Source of the DNA: Pteria penguin
Taxonomy: Eukaryota; Mollusca; Bivalvia; Pterioida; Pteriidae
DNA length: 64,000 nt
NCBI GenBank assembly: GCA_035048485.1
Contig: CM068589.1
Span: 6,690,224 to 6,754,223, forward strand
Direction: 5' to 3'
Position 1 is the stretch's first letter; the number at the start of each line of letters is the position of its first letter. The notes under the pieces were generated by a model. It was not told the DNA's origin. It made no database searches and saw only the letters and a list, made by a program, of their open reading frames with translations. Both the position numbers and the translations under genes were made by a program. Below are positions 12,601 through 26,700 of this stretch, one piece after another.

Positions 12601-15600
12601 TACGATTTACTTTATGATATGATATGAATATGTCTTTACTGATATTATTGGTACAGGTTGTATCTGTACAACGTGCCATTTGTAACGACTTACTTTGTTA
12701 CTTGGGCACATTATATGAATATGTCTTTACTGATATTATTGGTACAGGTTGTATCTGTACAACGTGTCATTTGTACCGACTTACTTTGTTACTTAGGCAC
12801 ATAATATGAATATGTCTTTACTGATATTGTTGGTACAGGTTGTATCTGTACAACGTGTCATTTGTACCGACTTACTTTGATAGCATCATCGTGATGTGTA
12901 CTTGGATATGCATATCATGGCCGTCACTATGTCATGTCATGCGCAGAATACCGTGATCGTTATAAAGTTTCATGATATTACGTATATTGACATGTGAAGC
13001 CAAGTTAGTTAGAGTCTCTTGTCGCCATGGTTGACCATTGACCTTTATAAAGTTTCATGATATTACCTATATTGACATGTGAAGCCAGGTTAGTCAGAGT
13101 GTCTCTCGTCGTCATGGTTACCCCGTGACCTTTATAAAGTTTCGTGATATATCCTATATTGACATGTGAAGCCAGGTTAGTTAGAGTGTCTCTTGACGTC
13201 ATGGTTACCCGTTGACCTTTATAAAGATTCATGATATTACTTATATTGATATGTGAAGTCAGGTTAGTTAGAGTGTCTCTTGACGTCATGGTTACCCGAT
13301 GACCTTTATAAAGATTCATGATATTACTTATATTGACATATGAAGTCAGGTTAGTTAGAGAGTCTCTTGACGTCATGGTTACCCGATGACCTTTATAAAG
13401 ATTCATGATATTACCTATATTGACATGTGAAACCAGGATAGTTAGAGTGTCTCTTGTCGTCATGGTTATCCTTGAAAGTCTTGTTATATAAAATGTAAAT
13501 TAAAGATCACGTGTCATGGACCACAATAAAGGTCATTTCAATGACACCGTTCAACGGACATTTGATGACGGTGGTGATATTTTAACTGTTTCTCATCGCC
13601 AGTGGTATGCAGTGACCTTCAAAAACACAGTCTATGATAAAATGTGAATGAAGTTTTATGTTGTAAACGACTCTGAAGGTCAAGTTATCACCTTTGACGT
13701 ACATTCAAATTCAGTCATCTTTTATATAAGTCAGTCAGTGTGTTAAAAAAACTTGAAAAATGTGTACTCTATATAACAGAAATATCATTCATAGTCTGAT
13801 TATGAATTATTTACATCTAAAATAAATCTTGTTTCGTTGATGGATAGGTCAAGGTCAGACTGAATGGTGAAAGCCGGTGGCCTATGTATCAGCGGCACTT
13901 TAGAATTTCAGAACAAGGCTATCGTGTGTAGTGAAGGCAACCTTTGTCGGGAGGTACACTCAAACTTCAGAACATGATACTGTTGATAAAGTCCTGTAGT
14001 AGAGCTTATGGCTAGAAAATAAACACATGTCTTGTGGTAAATATGTTCTGAAGATATTGAGAATTGATAAATATTGGGCCTTGTAGCCTACGCTGATAGA
14101 ATCAGCATTGGATTGCAAAAGGGAGGGGGTTGTCATTTCTTTTGCGTTTTTGTACTAATGAATGTTTTCTTTTTCCAGGTGAATGGGACGCTTGTCACAA
14201 ATTCCAACCACATAGAAGTCGTTAAGCTGATAAAGTGTGAGTAGAGTTTCATTTTCACATTTTGTGTCGCGTGCGAGGCGCAGCGATAGCAAGGACCGCT
14301 TTGTTCTTCGTCTGTTGGTAGGTTTTGTCTGTTGGTTTCATTTGTTGGTTTCTTCTGTTGGTTCAGATTGTTGGTTTCTTCTATTGGCTTCGTCTGTTGG
14401 TTTCGTCTTTCATGCACCTGTTTTAAACAACTTTACAGGCAGTACATGTGTTCCGTGGAACATTACTCTCTGGTGTTAATATCTGATAAAGGATAACAAA
14501 TCATTATTATGGACGTAATATGAGTTGAAAAATGTATTCTTCCACGCAGAAATTAGGGTGTCCATATTTTCATGTTCACATAAGAGAGGCGATGTTGAAC
14601 AGTTTCTACACTCTTAAAGATTCAGAGATAAATCGAATAGCTTGAAGGCTCCCGACCTAGCCTTGAAGCATGGTTCTCCCCCCGGTAGTTTTCTCAGCAA
14701 ATGCTACAGTACGTGTTCGTCTGTTGATAGACAATATCAGTGCTTGTTGATTACAGTGATACCCTACAAGATACCACACAAGTGTGTATAGCTATGGGGT
14801 GTCATTTTTGTGACCACAACTTTACGTTTTCTCCTTTTTCACCATGGTGATTTCTCCGAATAACTTCAGAGTCATATTTACGTTTTCAGTAAATGTAAAA
14901 AAAAAGTGGTAAAAAGTTAATTTTGCTCGGGAGTAAAACTGGAAACAAGACTTGACGTCATTTCCTGTTGCACGACGGAGATTTTGCAGTGCTGACTGAT
15001 AAAGTGCTAAGTTATATTATGTTCCGAACAGACGTGTGATCACTGAGAACACCTCTGCGAGTATAGTTGCTCTTGTATACTTGTGTCGGTGCTATACCTA
15101 AGGCATTATGAATCGCCAGTATTATGGTTGTCGTATGTGAATTGAACGCAGTTGACACCGGCACATGAGTAAACTGAGGTTTATCTTGGATCTCAGCACA
15201 TTACCAGCTTTGGGAAATGGAATTGACGGCTCATTAGAAATGATGGGGAGTTCATCATCAAGATTCTTGCACCAGCAACGGAAGATTGTTATTTAGCACT
15301 ATGTTTTTGTGTGTTTCGTGCAGTAAAACGACAACCATGATGTTTTTTACTGTAACAATTCCCGCTAGTTCACGCCTGCGTTAATCCTTAAACAAGATAG
15401 ACACAATTCCCACTAATTCATGACTACGTTAATCTATATACTGGACAGAAACACTTCCCACTAACTTATTACTACGTTAATTCATATACTGGACAGAAAT
15501 AAATCCAGCTAATCCATGACTACGTTAATCCGTGTAGTGGGCAGAGACTGATTCCACCAATCGAAGACAATTCCGCTAATCCATGACTACGTATATCCGT

Positions 15601-18600
15601 AAGCTGGACAGAGACGCTCTCCGCTAACTCACGACTACGTTAATCCATATATGGACAAAGTCAGTTCTCGCTAATTCCTATCAATCATTAAATAGGACAG
15701 GGACAATTCTTATTAGTTTTTAACTACGTTAATCGTGGGACAGAGGCAACTCTCGCCAATTCAGGACGGCGTGAATCCTTAATAAACCTCTACTTTCATC
15801 GTCAGCCGCGCTGAAATTTTGGTGCGCAAAAATAAGTATATGTACAATATAGCATTACGATCGCTAATTCTTTTTTTGAAGATGGCAGACAGAGAGCAAT
15901 TAGCATAATTCATAAACATTACAACCAACTTAATTTACTGAATCATATAATGATGTATTATTACGCGAAGTTCCTATAGATATTAGACCTCAATTTCAAG
16001 GGTCGTGTATAACGGTACAGATTTAGTAGCAGTCGCCATAAATCACGAGTTTTCTCCCCTCCCCCTTTACATTTTGGAGATTCGTTTGGCATAAACTCAA
16101 GTCGAGTGTAGGTTTTAATTGTCTGATCCTTCAGTGTTCTCAAGTTTTCGGGAAAAAAGATTCAAACTTCAAAGGAAATGAGGAATATGTGAAGGGTAGA
16201 AGAGATTGCTCAAGATTGTGCTATACAAGCAGAGGGAAAAGAGGGTGATAAATATTGCATAATTGTGATTGTGAGGAAATAGAGCGAATGTTTATGGGAT
16301 GATGGGCATGACAAGCTAATGGTCGTAGGCATGTAAACCGAGCAAATGGGAGAAGGAGGGGAGGGAGGCAAGGAAGGGGCAAGAATGGAATAGATATTCT
16401 AAGTGAACGAAATGGAGAGGAGAAAATGTCTGTGGGGTAAAGTTATTGAGCAAATGGTTGTGAACTTGTGAGGCAAGATAATTGAACGAATGTTTGTATG
16501 ACAAGTAAACGGGACAAGCGTTTACAGGAGAAACGAACGGCGCAAGTGTTGACAGGACAAGAAAACAGGACATGTATTTACTTGACAATAGAATATAGCA
16601 AGTATTTACAAGGCAAGGAAAGGGGGCAAGTGTTTACAGGAAAAATGAACGGAGCAAATGTGTTCCGGGTCAAGGAGACGGGGTAATTGTTTACAGGACA
16701 AGGGAACGGGACATGTGTTTACAGTACATGGTGTCGTTTACCCCTGTACATTTATATTGAAATGCACATGAGTACATGGCTATATAGTTGTGTATTCATG
16801 TGCATTTCAATATAACTGTACATGAGTAATCGACGTTGGGAAAGGGGCAGTTGTTTACAGGGCAAGGAAAGGGCAAGTGTTTACAGGACAAGGAAATGGG
16901 ACATGTGTTTACATTACAAGGGAACTGGGATTTGTTTACAGGTCAAGGAAAGGAGGCAAGTGTTTACAGGACAAGGAAAGAGGGCAAGTGTTTACAGGAC
17001 AAGGAAATGGGACATGTGTTTACATTACAAGGGAACTGGGATTTGTTTACAGGTCAAGGAAAGGGGGCAAGTGTTTACAGGGCAAGGAAAGGGGGCAAGT
17101 GTTTACAGGACAAGGAAAGAGGGCAAGTGTTTACAGGACAAGGAAATGGGACATGTGTTTACATTACAAGGGAACTGGGATTTGTTTAAAGGTCAAGGAA
17201 AGGGGGCAAGTGTTTACAGGGCAAGGAAAGGAGGCAAGTGTTTACAGGACAAGGAAAGGGGGCAAGTATTTACAGGACAAGGAAAGGGGGCAAGTGTTTA
17301 CAGGACAAGGAAATGGGACATGTGTTTACAATACAAGGGAACTGGGAATTGTTTACAGGTCAAGGAAAGGAGGCAAGTGTTTACAGGACAAGGAAAGAGG
17401 GCAAGTGTTTACAGGACAAGGAAATGGGACAAGTGTTTACATTGCAAGGGAACTGGGATTTGTTTACAGGTCAAGGAAAGGGGGCAAGTGTTTACAGGGC
17501 AAGGAAAGGAGGCAAGTGTTTACAGGGAAAGGAAAGGGGACAAGTGTTTACAATACAAGGAAAATGGGCAAGTGTTTACAGGATAAGGAAAAGGGACAAG
17601 TGTTTAGAAGACAAAGAAGTGAAGCAAGTGTTTACATGACATAGGAACGGGCCAAATGCTTGTAAGGCAAAGAAACAAAACAGATGTTTGTAGGACAATG
17701 ATGTGGAGCATAGTATATTTATTGAACAGAGAGAAAAGTACAAGGAAACGGACAAATACCTGTTTGTGGATGAAAGTGTAGGGAAGAAGACACAAGATAG
17801 TTAAGTGAGAAAGGATAGAGAAGAGAGCACAAGATAGGGAAGAGAGCACAGGATATTGAAGAGAGCACAAGTTAGGGAAAAAGAGCACAGGATAGGGAAG
17901 AGAGCACGAGATATGGAAAAGAGCACAGGATAGGGAAGAGAGCACAGAGTAGAGAAAAGAAGAAAGCAAAGGATAGGGAAGAGAGCACAAGATTGAAAGA
18001 GAGCAAGGGATAAGGAAGAGAGGAAAAATAGGGAAGAGAAGATAGGACAGAGAGCAATGGACAGGGAAGAGAGCACAAGATAGGGCAGAGAGCACAGGAT
18101 ATGGAAGAGAGCACAAGACAGGGAAGAGAACAAATGAAAGGGAATAGTCTAATTGTGTGCTACGATGGCATGAAAATTTGCGGGTGATAGGCAAGGAACC
18201 GAAGCAAATGTAACGAAATCAAAGGTAGCTAAATAATAGAACAAATATATCTGTGGAACAAAAGTCACAGAATTAGTAAAGGTTGGTGGAATGGTAAGCA
18301 AGGGAACGGAGAATGTATTTGTAAAGAGAATCGACAGGTAAAAGGAGCAATTAGCTGATAGCGAGATGTAAGGCATTGAAACGGAGCAAATAATGGTGGG
18401 GCGGTAGAAAATGTTTGTGTGTGGTAATAAAACATGGAACGCGTTGAAATGTTTATACAGATATATACAAAGGAACGGATCAAATGTTTGTTGCGAGAAA
18501 GCCGAGGAAGCAGAGAAAATTCTTTCAGAGTAGTGGACGAGAAAAAAAAACAACCCTCAAACAGAGACGATGCTTTTAAGATTCAGACCGTTGTATAGAA

Positions 18601-20597
18601 TTTGACGGCAAATTAATGCGCATATCGCTTAGAAATATTTGCTTCAGCCCAGTTTTAGATGCATTGTTTGTCGATTGTGGAGAAGTGATACTAGAGTAGG
18701 GAAAGGAAGACAAATTTTTCACATGAACACACACAGGGGCTCATTACTCAACTCGTCTGTGTTCACTCATGCGCAGAGAAGTTACGTAACGGGGGCCACT
18801 TTGATAATGAAAGCGGAGAACGATTTGTCATTCACGCATATAATACATGATATTGTATTTGAAATTTAGGTTTGTAAGACGCACAGAGTCGGTGTAGCTC
18901 GATCTGTTAGGTGCTCGACTCGTGACCAAAAGGTCCCGGATTCGAGCCCCGACGGTGGCAGGTCGGTACTCCGACGTACGTGTCACGTAAGTGATGCCTT
19001 ATTGCTTCAGGTAGAGTCGCTGTGTCGGTCTAAATTTCGGTGCAGTGTTTTAGGCAGGTGCCGTCACCATATACGTGAAATTATTTTGGTGTGAATCGTA
19101 GGACCTCATTGTAGCCTCTCGCCACTGACTGGAGACCTTGTGAGACCAAGTGAGCTAAAGTACTGCACTGGAATTTACTGTAGCGTCTCCCCACTGACTG
19201 GAGACCTCGGCGACCAACTGAGCTAAAGTACTGCACTGGACCTCACTGTCGCGTCTCCCCACTGACTGGAGACCTCGGCGACCAAGTGAGATAAAGCACT
19301 GCACTGGATCTCATTGTAGCCTCTCGCCACCGACTGGAGTCCACTGACTAGAGACCTAGGTGGCCGGTGTGGTCAAACGCACTGTGCTCTGTAGCGTCTC
19401 ACCACTGACCACAGACCTCGGTGGCCGGTGTGGTCTAAAGCGCTGCGTTCTGTAGCCACTCACCAGTGACCGGATCCCGCATTGGTCAGTAGTTTTCTAA
19501 AGGTACTCTATCCCACATTCACATGAAAGAAAGAAAAAATGGAGAAAGAAAAATTATACAAACTGATTGTTATCTGTTGTTTATTAATTTTGATATGACT
19601 AAATCATACATATGACGTGTGATAACATATGACATTATGTGGTATATATGACATAGTGTGGATATTTATATGATTTCATCAGGAGATGTCACATCACATA
19701 CAAATCCTATATTATATACAGTTACTTGCTTATCCCAAGACATCAGCTTAACCATAACACGCGCAAATTCCCGAAATACCGCGCGAGCAAAACAAAATGT
19801 GATGACGTCATGTGAACGATCAAGCAGTTAACAAGAAAAGGTTTTTATGTTATTTGCAGAATTTGAATCTTGTGTTTTCCAGTCGGAGAATTCAAAGATT
19901 TATTTTCGGAGTCATTGATTACACACTTTTTAGAAATATACACATGAACAGATTCTGTGTAGTGGTAAAGCGCTCGACTTGCAGGGCAGGGGATTCAGGT
20001 TTGAATCCTAGAGTGTGCTATTAAGTTAGAGATGGTGAACGCCTGTTTTCGTGTCACATTGTGACTCAAATGTGTTGAAAATGAAGTAAGAGCCCAAAAA
20101 GAGCTACACAAGGACTCTACCCAGTTTATGACATAGACCTGCTAGCTACTGCAAATCAACTTCCTGCTGTATGAATGCATTCATTTCCTTTGAGTAATAA
20201 TACTTTAATGTTCGTAATTTGATATTCCATACAGAGTTTATCTCATGTTACTGAATGTTGTGTATTTGTTACCAAACTATAATTATCTGGATGATATCAG
20301 CCGTGAGATATGTTTTCTGATATGTCTACTTCCTATAGGAATATTGTATGAATAATCACTGATTCACTGGTACAAGTAGCAGTCTTTCCTTCCTCGTCAC
20401 AATGAGTAGAAAGTCAAAATTACCAATAGTTTGTTTATCTGTATTCATTTGTGCATAGATGCCCTGATGTAAATTTAAATATATTTACATTGATTATTGA
20501 TAGAAAAGAGGAAGAAAGAAAAGAGGAAGAAAGAAGTTGGTATAAGCAGTGCCGGTTTCATTTTGAATTTGCTGGTTTGCCTGCTTGAGAGAGAGAC

Positions 20598-20650
<53 letters not shown>

Positions 20651-20675
20651 TTGAGAGAGTGAGAGAGAGCTGTTT

Positions 20676-20713
<38 letters not shown>

Positions 20714-23700
20714 GACTTGCTTGAGAGAGAGAGAGTGAGAGAGAGCTACTTGAGAGAGAGAGCTGCTTGAGAGAGAGAGAGAGCTGCTTGAGAGAGAGAG
20801 ACTTGATTGAGAGAGAGAGAGCTGCTTGAGAGTGAGAGAGAGACTTGCTTGAGAGAAAGAGCTGCTTGAGAGAGACAGAGTGAGAGAGAGAGAACTGCTT
20901 GAGAGAGAGAGAGCTGCTTGAGAGAGAGAGAGAGTGAGAGAGAGAGAGACTTGCTTGAGAGAGAGCTGCTTGAGAGAGAGAGCGGCTTGAGAGAGAGAGA
21001 GAGTGAGAGAGAGCTGCTTGAGAGAGAGAGAGAGATCTAGTTCCCATTCAGCACTTGGATTAGATAGTTAATTTCTGCACCTGTGTATACTGTTGGTCTA
21101 GCAGGAGTATTCCTCATGCCTTCTTGTATACTGGGAGAACTGGGAGAAGGCAGGTCTGCTTTTGTCATTGACTTGACAGGTATAAACAAATTGGCACGTG
21201 CTTTCAGCTTCCCCGTTACCTCATCCTCGCCACAAAACCCTGGCAATTCATGCCTAGGCTAATTACTTCTGGAAAACGAAATCATTGGCGGATCCATGAC
21301 TCAGTGAGGAGTCGTGAACGAAGTTATTAACCTTAAAAGTTACGATGTTGATTGAAAAAAGTATTAAAGCAAAATGTAAGTGGGGTGGATCTAGCTATAT
21401 CGAAGTGGTAAATGTTAATAAGGTTTTAGGTAGATATTCTCAGTAGTCCGGAGAGTACGGGTGTGTACTTACTTGTAAGAAGTTATAGGATATCATGTAC
21501 TCTATGTGAGGCGGAGTAGGTGGGATGCTGGATTAGTGACCGAGAGGTCCCGGGTTCGAATCCCGCCGCTGGCTCGTCTGTGACCTGTGTTTGGATGATA
21601 CAGTAAAAAGCGAGGTCCCTTGACACGGTAGACGGTAGAGATCCCTTAAGACTTTGTTTCAGTTTTCCTCAGTTTTTCAACATCATGTCGAGTTAAGTAC
21701 AATACAATTTATAATACTTATGAATAAAAAAATACATTGTACTCATTTATAAGTATGTACATGTTGTACAAGTATAGATTTTTGTGTAATTTTTGTTGGT
21801 TCGCGCCTACTATGCCAAGGCTGTGATGGCGTGATAAGCGGGCACCTGTCATACGATTACATGCCTCTCTTTGCACTGAATACGATATGGTACAGTCAAC
21901 TGACACAGAACACGTCTGGAATGCCTAGAATTCCTAAAATACTTCTCATCTTTGGGAAGATTTCGGCGTTTTATCAGCCTTTCTCCAGCCTCTACTTTTC
22001 GGCCAGTCTTCATTGCTCTTCGTTCAGCCCCTGCTTTGAAGTGCTGTTCCTAAAGACACCCCCCCCCCCCGATTCCGCACCTGAATTGGTATTACACTAT
22101 GTTAACAGCTATGACACCCGCTATTAACTTCAGTCATACGCGTCTATGTCCCCCTTGGTTCATATTCCAATTCCTTGTCTGTGTCACTTTGTAAGACCCT
22201 TCGTTATTTCATAATGATGTATCTATGGCACTTTATGAATATTTTGTTTTGTTCTAATTGTTATGCCGTTTGATAATTGGCACTTCGGGTAATAGTAATG
22301 CCGTGTCTGTGGCTTTCTGTGTAATTAGAATGCCTTGTCCGTGGCACTGTGTATTCAAAATACTGCGTCTGTGGCACACCTTGTAATCATAATGCCACGT
22401 CTGTGGCACTCCATGTAATCATTATGCCGCGTCTGTGGCACTATGCAATAATAATGCCGCGTCTGTGGCAGTATGTAATCATAATGCCACGTCTGTGGCA
22501 CTCTATGTAATCGTTATGCCACGTCTGTGGCACTCCATGTAATCATAATGCCGCGTCTGGCACTCTTTGTACTCATAAAGACATAATGCCGAGTCTGTGG
22601 CACTCCATGTAATCATAATGCCACGTCTGTGGCACTCCATGTAATCATTATGCCGCGTCTGTGGCACTATGCAATAATAATGCCGCGTCTGTGGCAGTAT
22701 GTAATCATAATGCCACGTCTGTGGCACTCTATGTAATCATTATGCCACGTCTGTGGTACTCTATGTAATCATTATGCCTCGTCTGTGGCACTTCATGTAA
22801 TCATAATGCCGCGTCTGTGGCACTCCATGTAATCATAATGCCGCGTCTGTGGCACTCCATGTAATCATAATGTCATGTCTGTGGCACTATGTAATAATAA
22901 TGCCGCGTCTGTGGCACTGTATGTAATCGTCATGCTGCGTCTGTAGCATCCTGACAACACCTCTTGTTTGGTGCGTTGTTCTGCTGTCATTTGTATTTTA
23001 ACAGCACCCTTGGTTTCGTGCACTGTTCTGCTGACAGTTGTATGTTGACAGCGCCCCCTAGTACTGCGTCTGAACGTGTAAACCTCGTTTTATTCTCTAC
23101 GTTTCTAATTCGCTACCTCAGCGTTAGACTTGAGATTTTCTCCCTATTTTATATAGGGGTCAATTACAAATACTCCTGACTAATCACTTCCTTGTTGTCC
23201 TACTCGTATCATGACCGTCACTTCATTCCTAGTGCCGTACTTGCTCTATTGAGTAAACAAGCCTCGTTTTGGTGCCTGTGTGGTTTGAGATCCCCACCGA
23301 CTCCATGTTCTGTTGATAATTAGAGACTGAGTGAGATGTTATTACCATTGATTCCATTGTCTCCTTTCAATCGCTAGCAATTAACAACGAGTCGTATGAT
23401 ATCAAAGCTCTGCCCATTGAATCGTATTAAACCGTAGCTTTGTCCACTGAGCGGTCAGTGCACCAGTGAGTGGACGATCGATGTTTGGCACCTGATACGG
23501 ACTCGCTATCTGTTTGTTTGATTCTTGTGTAGTAACACCAATACTATTTCGTTTACATTGTGACAGTATCTGCCTGATGACTCGCACAGGAATTTAGACA
23601 CATACATACAGAGTGAGAGATCTTTTACGTGCCACGTCTACCATGAGTGCAACGAACCTTGGCTGTGACTCTCATCCGGAAGACCGAATACAGACTAGCG

Positions 23701-26700
23701 ACCTGTGTGATTCGAATCCGGGACCTTCGGTCACGAACCGAGCACATTGCCGATGAACGGAGTACACACAGTTTTAAGACCTTTCTATTGTTATAATGAA
23801 ATCGTTGTAAAGGAAAAGGTCATATGATATATTTGACCCTTTCGCACATTTGATCTTGCGAGTACTATGTTAAGTCTATATTACAAATGACAGTTACTAT
23901 GATGTTCTTGACCTGACCTTGAGTCATATATTCACTTGTTTTCTGGGCCTCATGCCTCAGGTACAGTAAAATCTTGACGTCCCTTTGTTCTTGTGCAGGT
24001 AATTGATGTAGTCATTAGTACTGGCCTTGTGGCACAGGACCGAATTCCACAAAAGGAGAGACTCATGGACTGAGAGAATTCTGTCTCAAGAGTTATAAGC
24101 AGCTTATATTCTCGAACAATATCTCGTGTATCTCCTGTATTTATCATAATAATTTATCAATGTAGGCAATTCCTATATTAAACTTGGGTTTTATTTACTT
24201 CTTACACAGAATGAAACGAAAATTGTTCAGTGCTATTCAGAATGTTAAGGGCGACTTTGCCTACGACATGGCTTAAACCCTTTTATGAAAGTCGGCCCAG
24301 ACGGTCAGAATTCTAATACTATGCATGACAGCAATAATCTATAGATTGGCACCCTTCTGCTTTCATGTCATTGGCACCCTTCTGCTTTCATGTCATGCAA
24401 TTTTGAAATATTGCCTAAAGCAATCTTGAAATTATAACCCTAATCGTGATATTGATATCTCAGCCTCATAATGTGATCTGTGAGTTCCCGACGTCCTTGA
24501 CTTTGTGAATACCTCGATGTCAAGGACGTTTATTGCACTCTAGACACCACCATGCTTTCTACAAGTCACTGCGTTCACGCCTTTCCAGCTTTCACATGCA
24601 CGATCATTCAGTATATACGTGTCGCTGTTTTTACACATCTCGCTGAATCTGACGGGCAGGCGTTTTTACTTTGGTCCTTCTCCTACTTGTTCCACGTTAT
24701 TAGGAGGTGCAGTGATTTCCATGAGTTGTTATCATACGTTTCCTCGTACTTTGATAAGGGAGATGGCGATGATAAGGTTATATACACGAGATGTATAGAG
24801 AGCTTGCCCGTCAGGAGATTACACTTCAGATGTGTGTTAGCGCGTTAACATAGTTATCATTTCCACAGATTCTGAGAATTCTGTCTTCATTTGATTGAAA
24901 TTTCTATTTTGGATATATCTTTCTATTTGTCCTTCGGTTGTGTTAATTTTTACCTGAAGTTCTGTCAGAGAATTATTTGGCATTTGGTATCGTTTCCTGG
25001 AATATTTATTCCGTAGTGTTGATACAACACATATCCTGGAAATAGATCAGTGTATTGTATTGCGTAAATTAATTCATTTCCGACGAGATCGTTATATCAG
25101 TAATACCTACACATCAATATCAGAACATTTCGGGATCAGGGTGACTTCCGGTCCAGGAAGTCTAGAGCGTCACGGGATACACAAAAGTTGTTTCTATCTA
25201 CTGGATACCACCGTCGGATCCTCCCCGTGTTTGTGTTGGACGATTCTGACAGTATACAAGTCGATGTGATTACAAGTGCCCGGGAATTGATTGGATTGCA
25301 GTCTGTAATTGTTTGGCCGTACGTAGCTGTGGTATACGACGTGATTTATCCATCCTCCATTCTCTGTGAACGTAGTCGACGTTGTTGGTTTGCTACTGAG
25401 TGGGTTGGCAGTATCTCGCCTCGGTGTTGTTTCTTTGCGGAGGATCTTTTCGTTTTATGCTCTTCATTGTAGAAGATGTAATTGTCTTCTTTTCCTCAGT
25501 GTCAAGACGTCGACAGAACAGTAATTTTGCTATATTCCGTGTAACCCGACACTGTTTTCGTACTTGGATTCTCTATTATTATAACATTACTGGGGTCTCC
25601 TTGTCAACATTATTTACGGTTTTGTACAGTTGTTGACATTATTATTGATTCACTGTTGTGGCGACTTTCGTGCTTTCCGACATTTTTAAACCTTGAAGAT
25701 CTGTTCACTACTATAATAAAAAAAAACCCCATCACGGACGCCCTCTGCTTATCATCATCCGTGGACAGTATATTGTTTAATGACTGTCGACATCGTCATC
25801 CGGGAACATTATATTGTTTTATGACTGTCGACACATCGTCATCCAGGGACAGTATATTGTTTTATAACTCTGTCGACATGTCCTCAGGAAGATGCACCGT
25901 GTTCTGAAAATGAAAACAGTTTATGTCATTCTTGATCTTGTTTGTGGATTCTACGTTGACGTCACAATGCTATGATACCAGTACACACAGAATATGTATA
26001 ATGAAGAACAAGGTAGGCAAAGGCACTTAAGATCAGCATAGAATCAGTACTGTCATTCAGCTTTATCTGAAGACGAAGTAACCGATCATCTTGTATTTTA
26101 ACCATTTTATCGTCGACAGATAAAATATTACTATTATAAAGACGGTCCGTGAAAATTTGGATGTTCTAAACATGTCAAGAACAATGTAATAGATAGATCT
26201 GTAACGTTTTCGCGAACTAATACATTTATTTTCGCTTGGTGTGTGGTTGAGATAGCTGTCGTAGGTCAAGGTCAAGGTGAAGGTTAGGTATTTGTCCGTC
26301 CGCCAACATCGTAGTATTTGTTGTAGATGATAATAGTGGATATGAGTAGAGTTTAGAAGATACGGGCTTGGCACGTGACCGAGAAGTCCGGGGTTCGAAT
26401 CCCGCCGATGACTAGTCGGTGTCCTGTATCTCAGATGAAACATTAAAACCTGAGACATGTCACGTGATCCCCCCAGTGCCTCAGATGGGTCTTTTGCACA
26501 GGTCTATCCTTCTGTACTCTGCATTAGACAAATGTCTGAATCAAATTAGAGAAATAATTTTGGCGTGACATTATACAAGAAATAAATAAAGTAAAGCGAT
26601 AACCTGGTATAGTGATATATATTTACATGTACTGGTCGGTTAATCCATGTATCTCTACAGTATATTAGTAGCATTCTAATTAGTAAGAAGGTATAGGGGC

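Noticed and set aside
16822..17644. Three overlapping Lys/Gly-rich frames of up to 255 codons
   Set aside because: 28-bp minisatellite read in rotating frames.
18886..18960. Functional tRNA gene
   Set aside because: Box A and B are present but the cloverleaf is degenerate and continues into the shared SINE body, as in the other copies.
20475..21047. Minus-strand Ser/Leu-rich 190-codon frame
   Set aside because: (GA)n microsatellite translated as SLSLS.
24552..24848. 98-codon + strand frame
   Set aside because: No motif, hydrophobic/Cys-rich random composition, no flanking splice logic.
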